Shown here: positions 33,442-40,854 of the stretch, piece by piece | Layout of the letters: the number at the start of each line of letters is the position of its first letter | Position numbering within the stretch: the stretch's first letter is position 1 | Source of the DNA: Streptomyces solicavernae | GTDB lineage: Bacteria > Actinomycetota > Actinomycetes > Streptomycetales > Streptomycetaceae | Assembly: GCF_029968095.1 (NCBI RefSeq) | Contig: NZ_JASCIR010000025.1 | Span: forward strand, 32,493 to 96,492 | Direction: 5' to 3' | DNA length: 64,000 bases | Program-made: the position numbers and the translations under genes | Notes under the pieces: model-generated | Database searches by the model: none | What the model saw: only the letters and a program-made list of their open reading frames with translations | Told to the model about the DNA's origin: nothing

Positions 33442-35067
33442 ATGACGGCATTTGTACTGGTTCCGGGTGCGCACACCGGCGGCTGGGTGTGGCAGGAGGT
33501 CGCCGAGCGGCTGCGTGCGGCCGGGGCCGAGGCACACGCGGTGACGCTCACAGGGATGCGGGACCGGGCCCAACGGGACACGCCCACAGGGGAGGTCGGG
33601 GAGGCCAGGGAGCTCGGGGAGGCCAGGGAGCTCGGGGAGGCCAGGGAGCTCGGGGAGGCCAGGGAGCTCGGGGAGGTCGGGCAGCTCGGGGAGGTCGACC
33701 TCGGCACCCACACCGACGACGTCGTGCGCCACATCGACCGGCTGCCCGCCGACGTCGTCCTCGTCGGCCACTGCTACGGCATCCACCCGGTCCTGGAGGC
33801 CGCCGCCCGCCGTACGGACCGGGTCGCGCGGATCGTGTACGTCGACACCGCACCGGCCCAGGACGGCGACCCGGCGCTCGCGCTGATCCCCGACCCGGAC
33901 GCACGCAAGGCGGTCGGCGACCTCCGGAAGGCGTCGCTCGTCCCGCCGCCGGACCGGGAGCGCTGGTCGCACTGGGGGCACCTCGACGACGTGCCAGGGG
34001 CGGCGCTCGACCGGCTCGTGACCCGTGCCGCGCCGCAGCCGTCGGGCACGCTGACCCGGCCCGTGCGAATCCCGCCGGAGGTGGCCGCGCTGCCCTCGAC
34101 CGGGGTGCTGTGCACGGCGAACGGCTCGACGCTCGCCGTGCTGGAGCAGGTGGTCGGGCTCGGCGAGCCGCGGCTGCTCGCGCTGACCGAGCCGCGGGTG
34201 CGCTTCCTCGAACTGGCCGCCGGGCACTGGCCGATGCTGTCCGCGCCCGACGAGCTTGCCGGGCTGCTGCTGCGGGCCGCGGCGGGCGAGGGTGAGCGGC
34301 TCACGGCGCCGAGCGGGCCGCCCCCGCACCTGCGCCCGTTCCTCCTCGACCTGCCGGAGCGGCCGCGCGAGCGGGTGGGCCGCGTGGACCTGTACGCGCC
34401 GGACGCGGCGGAATCGGGGGCGCCGCGCCCCGCCGTCCTGCTCGTGCACGGCGGCCCGGTGCCCGAAGGCGTACCGCCGACGCCCCGCGACTGGCCGGCC
34501 TCTGTGGGGTACGCACACCTGCTGGCCGGGGAGGGTGTCGTCGCGGCCACCGTCGACCACCGGCTGCACGACGTGGCCGACTACCCGCGCGCCGCCGAGG
34601 ACGTGGCCGCAGCGGTCGCGCTCGTACGGGCCGATCCGCGGGTGGACGCGGACCGGGTCGCGCTCTGGTTCTTCTCCGGCGGCGGACTGCTCGCGGCGGA
34701 CTGGCTGGCGGCGCCGCCGGACTGGCTGCGGTGCGTGGCGGCGACGTATCCGGTCCTGGCGCCGCTGCCGAGCTGGGGGCTCGGCGACTCCCGGTTCCAG
34801 CCGGCGCGGGCGGTGCGCTCGGCGGGCGAGCTGCCGTTCGTGCTGACCAGGGTCGGCCTCGACCTGCCGGAGATCGCGGCCACCCAGGACGCGTTCCTGG
34901 CAGCCGCCGAGCCGGCCGCGGCCCGCGTCGAGGTGATCGAGCTGCCGACGGGACACCACGGCTTCGAGACGACCGACCACACCGGTCCGGCACGGGAAGC
35001 GGTACGGGAGGCGGCGGCACGCGTACTCGCCCACCTGCGGACCGACTCCAGCCCGTCCGCCCCATGA
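33442..35067 (+). CDS. Fused double alpha/beta hydrolase, Cys in the first nucleophile elbow
   Basis: A 541-aa protein with two alpha/beta hydrolase modules. Module 1 (about 1-275) starts TAFVLVPGAHTGGWVW like esterases of the salicylate/methyl-ester type, but its elbow reads GHCYG with Cys111 (TGC codon) where Ser is usual; His262 in AAGHWPM is the likely base. Module 2 (about 300-541) has LLVHGG, WFFSGGG (Ser412) and GHHGFE, like dienelactone/prolyl-oligopeptidase-type hydrolases. An 18-bp repeat interrupts module 1. Expression should be controlled by the divergent MerR protein. The substrate may be the inducer that MerR senses; this is inference. Confidence 0.8.
   Translation: MTAFVLVPGAHTGGWVWQEVAERLRAAGAEAHAVTLTGMRDRAQRDTPTGEVGEARELGEARELGEARELGEARELGEVGQLGEVDLGTHTDDVVRHIDRLPADVVLVGHCYGIHPVLEAAARRTDRVARIVYVDTAPAQDGDPALALIPDPDARKAVGDLRKASLVPPPDRERWSHWGHLDDVPGAALDRLVTRAAPQPSGTLTRPVRIPPEVAALPSTGVLCTANGSTLAVLEQVVGLGEPRLLALTEPRVRFLELAAGHWPMLSAPDELAGLLLRAAAGEGERLTAPSGPPPHLRPFLLDLPERPRERVGRVDLYAPDAAESGAPRPAVLLVHGGPVPEGVPPTPRDWPASVGYAHLLAGEGVVAATVDHRLHDVADYPRAAEDVAAAVALVRADPRVDADRVALWFFSGGGLLAADWLAAPPDWLRCVAATYPVLAPLPSWGLGDSRFQPARAVRSAGELPFVLTRVGLDLPEIAATQDAFLAAAEPAAARVEVIELPTGHHGFETTDHTGPAREAVREAAARVLAHLRTDSSPSAP
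33601..33672. repeat. 18-bp tandem repeat, 4 copies, inside the double hydrolase
   Basis: Four near-identical 18-bp units encode the repeat GEAREL in a surface loop of module 1. Confidence 0.9.
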
Positions 35068-35068
35068 G

Positions 35069-35112
35069 GCCGAGCCCGCCGAGCCCACCGAGCCCACCGA
35101 GCCCACCGAGCC
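35069..35112. repeat. 9-bp tandem repeat after the hydrolase stop codon
   Basis: About five copies of cgagcccac-type units begin within a few bases of the TGA stop. Confidence 0.8.
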
Positions 35113-35169
35113 CATCTCAGCCGTCCGGCGCCCCGGACAACCGCGCGGACCCGGCCGACGGAGGCCCCG

Positions 35170-35955
35170 TCAGGACGTAGGCAACTTCTTGCCGTAGTCC
35201 ACCGTGTGCCGCGCATCCGGCTTGCGGAACCGGAACTTCGTGTTCCAGTCGGTCATGCGGAGGGTGCCCGCCCCGCCGGCCCGCTCCAGGCGCAGCGGGT
35301 ACGCGGTGCCCTCCAGGGACACATGGAGGGTGCCGCCCGCCCCCTTGTCCCCGCTGACCGCCACGGTCCGCTTGCCGTCGGCGGTGCCCCGCTCCCCCGC
35401 CGACAGCTTGCCGTGCAGCGTGAGCAGCCCGTCGAGCAGCAGCCCCTTGTCCGTGAACCCGCTGAGCTGCTTGTACGCGGGGTCGCCCTGCGGGACCTTC
35501 ACGTACTTGCCGTCGAGCTTGTCCGCCGCCAGCTCGTCCGCCGAGTCCGGCTCGTCCTTGCCGCGGCCGCCCTGGGAGCTGTCGCCCTCCGTGGACCAGA
35601 AGTCGGCGTCGGCCTTCAGATAGAGCTGCCCGTCGACCCGCAGCAGCTCGAACCTGCCGTCCTCGAACCGGACTTCGCCGCTGCCGCCGTCCTCGGTCAG
35701 CTTCATGTCGAGCTTGTACGTGGTGCCCTTGCTGACCACCGAACCGGAGAGCCGCACCGAGTTCGCGCTCTCGGCCGCGTTCTGCGCCCTGCGCTGGATC
35801 TTCGTGGCGGAGAGCTTGCCGACGCCGTTGGTCCCGGCGTCCGGGTCCTGCTCGGCACCGCACCCCGTGAGCCCCGTCATCCCCACGGCAAGCCCCGCAC
35901 ACAGAGCGCCGGCGAGTGCAGTGCGGCGGGCTCGGCCCAGAGCGCTGGTGGTCAC
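35170..35955 (-). CDS. Secreted lipoprotein, LprG/LolA-like beta-sheet domain
   Basis: A 261-aa lipoprotein: basic start, hydrophobic core and lipobox LTGCG. The mature part is a series of alternating beta strands (VRLSGSVVSKGTTYKLDMKL, GSGEVRFEDGRFELLRV, GQLYLKADADFW) like the half-barrel of LppX/LprG and LolA proteins, which carry lipids. The start is GTG 35955 (VTTSALGRARR), with AGAGG 11 nt upstream. It ends 100 bp from the convergent hydrolase gene. A lipid-carrier role is inference. Confidence 0.78.
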   Translation of the reverse strand: MTTSALGRARRTALAGALCAGLAVGMTGLTGCGAEQDPDAGTNGVGKLSATKIQRRAQNAAESANSVRLSGSVVSKGTTYKLDMKLTEDGGSGEVRFEDGRFELLRVDGQLYLKADADFWSTEGDSSQGGRGKDEPDSADELAADKLDGKYVKVPQGDPAYKQLSGFTDKGLLLDGLLTLHGKLSAGERGTADGKRTVAVSGDKGAGGTLHVSLEGTAYPLRLERAGGAGTLRMTDWNTKFRFRKPDARHTVDYGKKLPTS

Positions 35956-36144
35956 GTGCGGGGCTGCCTCTCGTGTGGGGGTCGGAGCGACAGTACGGCA
36001 GCGTACCCGGGCCGGGACCACCGCCCCGCAAAGAGCCTTCTGGACCGCCCACCAGGGCGTATCCGACCGGTACGGGCTAGCCTGAAGCCCGCAAACCATC
36101 AAATGTACGGACAAAAGTGAACGTACGGGTGAAAGGAGGCGGTC

Positions 36145-37470
36145 ATGGCGGCGGCTTCCCGGATCTTCGTCTCCCATCTGTCCGGCATCGCCGTCTTCGA
36201 CCCCAACGGCGACCAGGTGGGCCGCGTCCGTGACCTCGTGGCCATGCTCCGCGTCGGCCGCCGCCCGCCCCGACTGCTCGGTCTGGTCGTCGAACTCTCC
36301 ACCAGGCGCCGCATCTTCCTGCCCATGACCCGGGTCACCGGCATCGAGTCGGGCCAGGTCATCACCACCGGCGTGCTCAACGTCCGGCGCTTCGAGCAGC
36401 GCCCCACCGAGCGCCTCGTCCTCGGCGAACTCCTCGACCGCCGCGTCGCCCTCGTCGACACCGGCGAGGAGGTCACCGTCCTCGACGTCTCCGTACAGCA
36501 GCTCCCGGCCCGCCGCGACTGGGAGATCGACCGGGTCTTCGTACGGAAGGGGAAGGGCGGTGCGCTCCGGCAAAAGGGAGGGGTGCGCGCAGCGCTTCCC
36601 TGGAAGGGCGGTGGCGGGCGACGGGCGGGCGAGACGGTGACCGTCGAGTGGTCGGCCGTCACCGGGTTCTCGCTCGAAGAGCACGGCCAGGGCGCGGAGA
36701 GCCTGCTCGCCTCGTTCGAGCAGCTGCGCCCCGCCGACCTCGCCAACGTCCTGCACCACCTCTCCCCCAAGCGCCGGTCCGAGGTCGCGGCCGCGCTCGA
36801 CGACGACCGGCTCGCCGACGTACTCGAAGAGCTGCCCGAGGACGACCAGATCGAGATCCTCGGCAAACTCCAGGAGGAGCGCGCCGCGGACGTCCTGGAG
36901 GCGATGGACCCCGACGACGCCGCCGACCTGCTCGCCGAACTCCCCGAGGAGGACCAGGAGCGCCTGCTCGGCCTGATGGAGCCGGACGACGCGGCGGACA
37001 TGCGGCGCCTGATGCAGTACGAGGAGCGCACGGCCGGCGGCATGATGACGACCGAGCCGATCGTGCTCCAGCCCGACGCGACGGTCGCCGACGCCCTCGC
37101 CCGCGTCCGCCAGCAGGACCTCTCCCCCGCGCTCGCCGCCCAGGTGTACGTCTGCCGCCCGCCCGACCAGACGCCCACCGGCAAGTACCTGGGCCTGGTG
37201 CACTTCCAACGCCTGCTTCGCGATCCGCCGTTCACCCTGGTCGGCACGGTGATCGACCAGGACCTGCAGAGCCTGCGCCCGGAGACCCCGCTGCCCGCGG
37301 TCACGAGCTTCTTCGCCACGTACGACATGGTCGCGGCGCCCGTCGTGGACGAGAGCGGTTCGCTGCTCGGCGCCGTCACCGTCGACGACGTACTGGACCA
37401 TCTGCTGCCCGACGACTGGCGCGAGAGCGAGTTCCATCTGGCCGGGGAGGGGAACCACGGTGGTGAGTGA
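36145..37470 (+). CDS. Soluble MgtE-N plus CBS domain protein with N-terminal PRC-barrel
   Basis: A 441-aa cytosolic protein. Residues 1-150 form PRC-barrel-like repeats (IAVFDPNGDQVGRVRDL, RVALVDTGEEVTVLDVSV). Residues 190-300 are the MgtE N domain (PADLANVLHHLSPKRR, LADVLEELPEDDQIEIL). Residues 300-430 are a pair of CBS domains. The MgtE transport domain is absent, so this may be a Mg2+ or nucleotide sensor and not a channel. An odd basic insertion of about 25 residues (KGKGGALRQKGG) lies before the MgtE part. AAGGAGG precedes the ATG. It overlaps the DUF1003 gene by 11 nt. Confidence 0.85.
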   Translation: MAAASRIFVSHLSGIAVFDPNGDQVGRVRDLVAMLRVGRRPPRLLGLVVELSTRRRIFLPMTRVTGIESGQVITTGVLNVRRFEQRPTERLVLGELLDRRVALVDTGEEVTVLDVSVQQLPARRDWEIDRVFVRKGKGGALRQKGGVRAALPWKGGGGRRAGETVTVEWSAVTGFSLEEHGQGAESLLASFEQLRPADLANVLHHLSPKRRSEVAAALDDDRLADVLEELPEDDQIEILGKLQEERAADVLEAMDPDDAADLLAELPEEDQERLLGLMEPDDAADMRRLMQYEERTAGGMMTTEPIVLQPDATVADALARVRQQDLSPALAAQVYVCRPPDQTPTGKYLGLVHFQRLLRDPPFTLVGTVIDQDLQSLRPETPLPAVTSFFATYDMVAAPVVDESGSLLGAVTVDDVLDHLLPDDWRESEFHLAGEGNHGGE

Positions 37471-38059
37471 CCGCGAACGGGAGCGCGAGCGGGAACGCGA
37501 ACGCGAGCTGGCCAGGACCGAACCGGGCCGCCCCCGGATCCGTCTGGACCAGCCGCGCCCGCCCCGCCGCAAGCTGCTGCCGGAGTACGACCCGGAGGCC
37601 TTCGGCCGGCTCTCCGAGAAGATCGCCCGCTTCCTCGGCACCGGCCGGTTCATCGTCTGGATGACGGTCCTGATCATCGTCTGGGTGCTGTGGAACGTGG
37701 CGGGCCCGGCGCAGCTGCGCTTCGACGAGTACCCGTTCATCTTCCTGACCCTGATGCTCTCCCTGCAGGCCTCGTACGCGGCCCCGCTGATCCTGCTCGC
37801 GCAGAACCGGCAGGACGACCGGGACCGGGTCAACCTGGAGCAGGACCGCAAGCAGAACGAGCGCTCCATGTCGGACACCGAGTACCTGACCCGGGAGATC
37901 GCCGCCCTGCGGATGGGCCTCGGCGAGGTCGCGACCCGGGACTGGATCCGCTCGGAACTGCAGGACCTGGTCAAGGACATGGACGAACGGTTCGACGTGT
38001 TCCCGCCGGAGCAGACCGGCCGCCCGGCCCTCGCGCGTGACGAAGGCGACCGCCGATAG
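37460..38059 (+). CDS. DUF1003 family membrane protein
   Basis: A 199-aa protein with two membrane helices (FIVWMTVLIIVWVLWN and FIFLTLMLSLQASYAAPLILL) and the DUF1003 signature AQNRQDDRDRVNLEQDRKQN after them. The C-terminus is an amphipathic helix. The N-terminus is an Arg-Glu repeat (RERERERE). GTG 37460 or 37463 is the start; GGAGGGG lies upstream inside the preceding gene, so the two are translationally coupled. DUF1003 proteins often follow MgtE-type genes; function unknown. Confidence 0.87.
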   Translation: MVSDRERERERERERELARTEPGRPRIRLDQPRPPRRKLLPEYDPEAFGRLSEKIARFLGTGRFIVWMTVLIIVWVLWNVAGPAQLRFDEYPFIFLTLMLSLQASYAAPLILLAQNRQDDRDRVNLEQDRKQNERSMSDTEYLTREIAALRMGLGEVATRDWIRSELQDLVKDMDERFDVFPPEQTGRPALARDEGDRR

Positions 38060-38087
38060 GCCTTCCCCGGCCCGTACCCCGTCGCCG

Positions 38088-38093
38088 TACCAT
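38088..38093 (+). promoter_or_regulatory. -10 hexamer (TACCAT), leaderless start
   Basis: TACCAT ends 6 nt before the ATG of mrp at 38100. Confidence 0.55.
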
Positions 38094-38099
38094 TCCCGT

Positions 38100-39248
38100 A
38101 TGGCTACCGACACGTATCCGACCGACGAGGCGATCCGCGAGGCGCTCGCCACGGTCAACGACCCCGAGATCAACCGGCCGATCACCGAGCTCGGCATGGT
38201 CAAATCGGTCGACATCGGGGCCGACGGCGCGGTGGCCGTCACCGTCTACCTCACGGTCTCCGGCTGCCCGATGCGCGACACGATCACGAACCGCGTGACC
38301 GAGGCGGTCTCCGCCGTCCAGGGCGTCACGTCCGTGGACGTCACGCTCGACGTGATGAGCGACGAGCAGCGCCGCGAGCTGGCCGAGGCCCTGCGCGGCG
38401 GCACCGCCGAGCGCGAGGTCCCCTTCGCCAAGCCCGGCTCCCTGACCCGGGTGTACGCGGTGGCCTCCGGCAAGGGCGGCGTCGGCAAGTCCTCGGTGAC
38501 GGTGAACCTGGCGGCGGCGATGGCCGCGGACGGCCTGAAGGTCGGCGTCGTGGACGCCGACATCTACGGGCACTCCGTACCGCGCATGCTCGGCGCGGAC
38601 GGCCGGCCCACCCAGGTCGAGAACATGATCATGCCGCCCGCGGCGAACGGCGTGAAGGTCATCTCCATCGGGATGTTCACGCCGGGCAACGCCCCCGTCG
38701 TCTGGCGCGGCCCGATGCTCCACCGCGCCCTGCAGCAGTTCCTCGCGGACGTGTACTGGGGCGACCTGGACGTGCTGCTCCTGGACCTGCCGCCGGGCAC
38801 CGGTGACATCGCGATCTCGGTGGCCCAGCTGGTGCCGAACGCCGAGATCCTGGTCGTGACCACCCCGCAGCAGGCCGCCGCCGAGGTCGCCGAGCGGGCC
38901 GGCTCGATCGCCGTACAGACCCACCAGAAGATCGTCGGCGTCGTCGAGAACATGTCGGGCCTGCCCTGCCCGCACTGCGACGAGATGGTCGACGTCTTCG
39001 GCACCGGCGGCGGCGAGAGGGTCGCCGAGGGCCTGACGAAGACGACCGGTACGCAGGTCCCGGTGCTCGGCGCCATCCCGATCGACGTCCGCCTGCGCGA
39101 GGGCGGCGACGAGGGCAAGCCCGTCGTCCTGACCGACCCGGACTCCCCCGCGGGCTCCGCGCTGCGCACCATCGCGGGCAAGCTGGGCGGCCGCCAGCGC
39201 GGCCTGTCGGGCATGACGCTGGGCCTCACGCCGAAGAACAAGTTCTGA
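38100..39248 (+). CDS. mrp: Mrp/ApbC-type iron-sulfur cluster carrier ATPase
   Basis: A 382-aa ParA-like P-loop ATPase. An N-terminal MIP18/DUF59 domain (DPEINRPITELGMV, VSGCPMRDTI) is followed by the deviant Walker A SGKGGVGKSS, VVDADIYGHSVPRML, LLLDLPPGTGD and the cluster ligand pair PCPHCD. It binds a bridging [4Fe-4S] cluster at the dimer interface and delivers it to apo-proteins. The ATG at 38100 is leaderless by position. A 14-bp repeat runs from its last codons downstream. Confidence 0.92.
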   Translation: MATDTYPTDEAIREALATVNDPEINRPITELGMVKSVDIGADGAVAVTVYLTVSGCPMRDTITNRVTEAVSAVQGVTSVDVTLDVMSDEQRRELAEALRGGTAEREVPFAKPGSLTRVYAVASGKGGVGKSSVTVNLAAAMAADGLKVGVVDADIYGHSVPRMLGADGRPTQVENMIMPPAANGVKVISIGMFTPGNAPVVWRGPMLHRALQQFLADVYWGDLDVLLLDLPPGTGDIAISVAQLVPNAEILVVTTPQQAAAEVAERAGSIAVQTHQKIVGVVENMSGLPCPHCDEMVDVFGTGGGERVAEGLTKTTGTQVPVLGAIPIDVRLREGGDEGKPVVLTDPDSPAGSALRTIAGKLGGRQRGLSGMTLGLTPKNKF

Positions 39249-39297
39249 CCCGTACGTTCTGTCCCGTACGTTCTGTCCCGTACGTTCTGTCCCGTAC
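39242..39297. repeat. 14-bp tandem repeat from the mrp stop codon, 4 copies
   Basis: Unit 1 (39242-39255) contains the TGA stop. Three further perfect units (gttctgtcccgtac) follow, in which the TGA is changed to TGT. Confidence 0.95.
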
Positions 39298-39304
39298 GTG
39301 GGAG

Positions 39305-39333
39305 GGGGCGCCGTCATCCGCTGACGGCGCCCC
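39305..39333. terminator. Hairpin terminator after mrp
   Basis: A perfect 12-bp stem (ggggcgccgtca / tgacggcgcccc) with a 5-nt loop followed by TTCC. It serves mrp and the convergent gene. Confidence 0.85.
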
Positions 39334-39346
39334 TTCCGCGTACCGC

Positions 39347-39964
39347 CTACCGGTTCTCGTACGCGGCGATGTCCTTGACCACCGAGAAGCCGAGCCCGTA
39401 CGCGCTCATGCCGCGGCCGTACGCACCCAGGTGGGCGCCGCTCTGCGTGGATCCGGCCAGGACCCAGCCGAACTCGGACTCGCGGTAGTGGAACGGGGTG
39501 GGCACGCCGTCGACCGGGAGCGTCAGCGTCGTCCAGGGCTCGCTGTTCAGGTCGTCGGCGAGCACCCAGGCGGTCTCGGTCTGCTGGTCCAGCCAGTCGT
39601 CGCGCAGCGAGTGGTCCATGGCTTGCGGCCAGGTGCGGGTGAGCAGGCCGACGCCCGCCAGCCAGGCCGCCGAGGAGACCGACGTGGCCTCCAGGACGCC
39701 GGTGCCGTCGCCGCTGCGGCGGACCGGGTTGGACGCCACGGTCACCACGACCGCGAACCGGTCCTTGGCGGCGGACTCGTCGGCGCGCGGCGCGGGCTCG
39801 TCACCGTGCCCGAGGGAGCCGTGCTCGACCGTCCCGTCCGCGCCCGCCCCGACCTGCATCAGCCGGCGCGGTCCCGTGAATGCCTCGTCGAGGCCGTACC
39901 ACGGGAACGGCGCCTGCAAGTAGCCGTCGACCGTGCGCGCCCCTGTGTGACTCGTCGTCTCCAT
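39347..39964 (-). CDS. Conserved hypothetical protein
   Basis: A 205-aa cytosolic protein from ATG 39964 (METTSHTGARTVDGYLQAPF). The core is beta-rich, with GDGTGVLEATSVSSAAWLAG and FHYRESEFGWVLAG. The last part (YGRGMSAYGLGFSVVKDIAAYE) is Gly/Tyr-rich. GAGGAGG lies about 12 nt upstream. I do not recognise a family. It is conserved in position between mrp and tatB in Streptomyces as far as I recall, but with no known role. Confidence 0.7.
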   Translation of the reverse strand: METTSHTGARTVDGYLQAPFPWYGLDEAFTGPRRLMQVGAGADGTVEHGSLGHGDEPAPRADESAAKDRFAVVVTVASNPVRRSGDGTGVLEATSVSSAAWLAGVGLLTRTWPQAMDHSLRDDWLDQQTETAWVLADDLNSEPWTTLTLPVDGVPTPFHYRESEFGWVLAGSTQSGAHLGAYGRGMSAYGLGFSVVKDIAAYENR

Positions 39965-40121
39965 GTACCCGGCCGCCTCCTCGTTCTCTGCCGGTCCGGA
40001 GCGGCCCGCCCCCCTCGGGCGTCCTGAGTCCGGACAACAACAGAGCAGAATAGCCACCCCGGTTCGCGGTGGTGGATTTCGCCGGGGCGCGCGGGTCGCG
40101 AGAGACCGGCGCTCGGGGTCG

Positions 40122-40601
40122 TCAGGTGGCGTCGGAGTCGTACGGCGGGCGCTCGTCCTGGGTCGGCGACTGCGGCTTCTTCTGCAGGTCGGGGCCGTCG
40201 CCGCCCTTGGTCAGGCTGGGACCGGAAGCGGCGGCTGCGGTGGCGGCTGCGGCTGCCGAGCCGTTCACCGACTCGCTCTCGTGTCCGTTCACGGCGTCCG
40301 AGACCTCGGTCATCTCCTTGCGGAGGTCGAAGCCGTTACGGATCTCCTTGAGCCCCAGGTCGTCGTTGTCCAGCTGCTTGCGGATGAACGCCTTGGGGTT
40401 GAGGTCCTCGAACTCGAAGTCCTTGAACTCCGGGCCCAGCTCGTCGCGAATGTCCCGCTTGGCGCTGTCCGAGAAGGAGCGGATCTTGCGGATGAAGCCG
40501 GAGATGTCCTGAATGACCTTGGGCAGCTTGTCCGGGCCGAAGATGAGCACGGCAAGGACCACGAGCGTCACCAGCTCAAGTGTGCCTATGTCATTGAACA
40601 C
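40122..40601 (-). CDS. tatB: TatB, twin-arginine translocation component
   Basis: A 159-aa protein. The N-terminal segment FNDIGTLELVTLVVLAVLIFGPDKLPKVI gives the single membrane helix, the FGPDKLP hinge and then an amphipathic helix, as in TatB (span about residues 2-31). The start is GTG 40601 with GGAG upstream. The disordered tail is rich in Ala/Ser/Gly. TatB recognises folded twin-arginine preproteins with TatC, encoded elsewhere. It lies downstream of HtrA and the sigma/anti-sigma genes in the same order as in M. tuberculosis. Confidence 0.92.
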   Translation of the reverse strand: MFNDIGTLELVTLVVLAVLIFGPDKLPKVIQDISGFIRKIRSFSDSAKRDIRDELGPEFKDFEFEDLNPKAFIRKQLDNDDLGLKEIRNGFDLRKEMTEVSDAVNGHESESVNGSAAAAATAAAASGPSLTKGGDGPDLQKKPQSPTQDERPPYDSDAT

Positions 40602-40854
40602 CTTGCAGCTCCTTGCGCTGTCCACGGCCCGGGACAGGAGGGACAGGATCCGGGGTAAGTGCAGCAACCACGGTACCCGGCCATCCTGTCCTGCCGGTAC
40701 TGTCCGGGGGCGGTTCGGTGACGCCGGGCGGAGCGGGGGGTGACGCTTCGGTGCATGGCGGGCGGCACCGCCGTTTCCCTCGGCTCCCCTGACACCTGGC
40801 CCCTGACACCTGGCCCCTGACCGTCTGACCGTCTCCGTCGCGGCGGCGGGCGCC

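Noticed and set aside
35170..37980. A 936-codon minus-strand frame covering the MgtE-N/CBS and DUF1003 genes
   Set aside because: Only its last 261 codons (the lipoprotein) are real. The rest is antisense to two well-supported genes.
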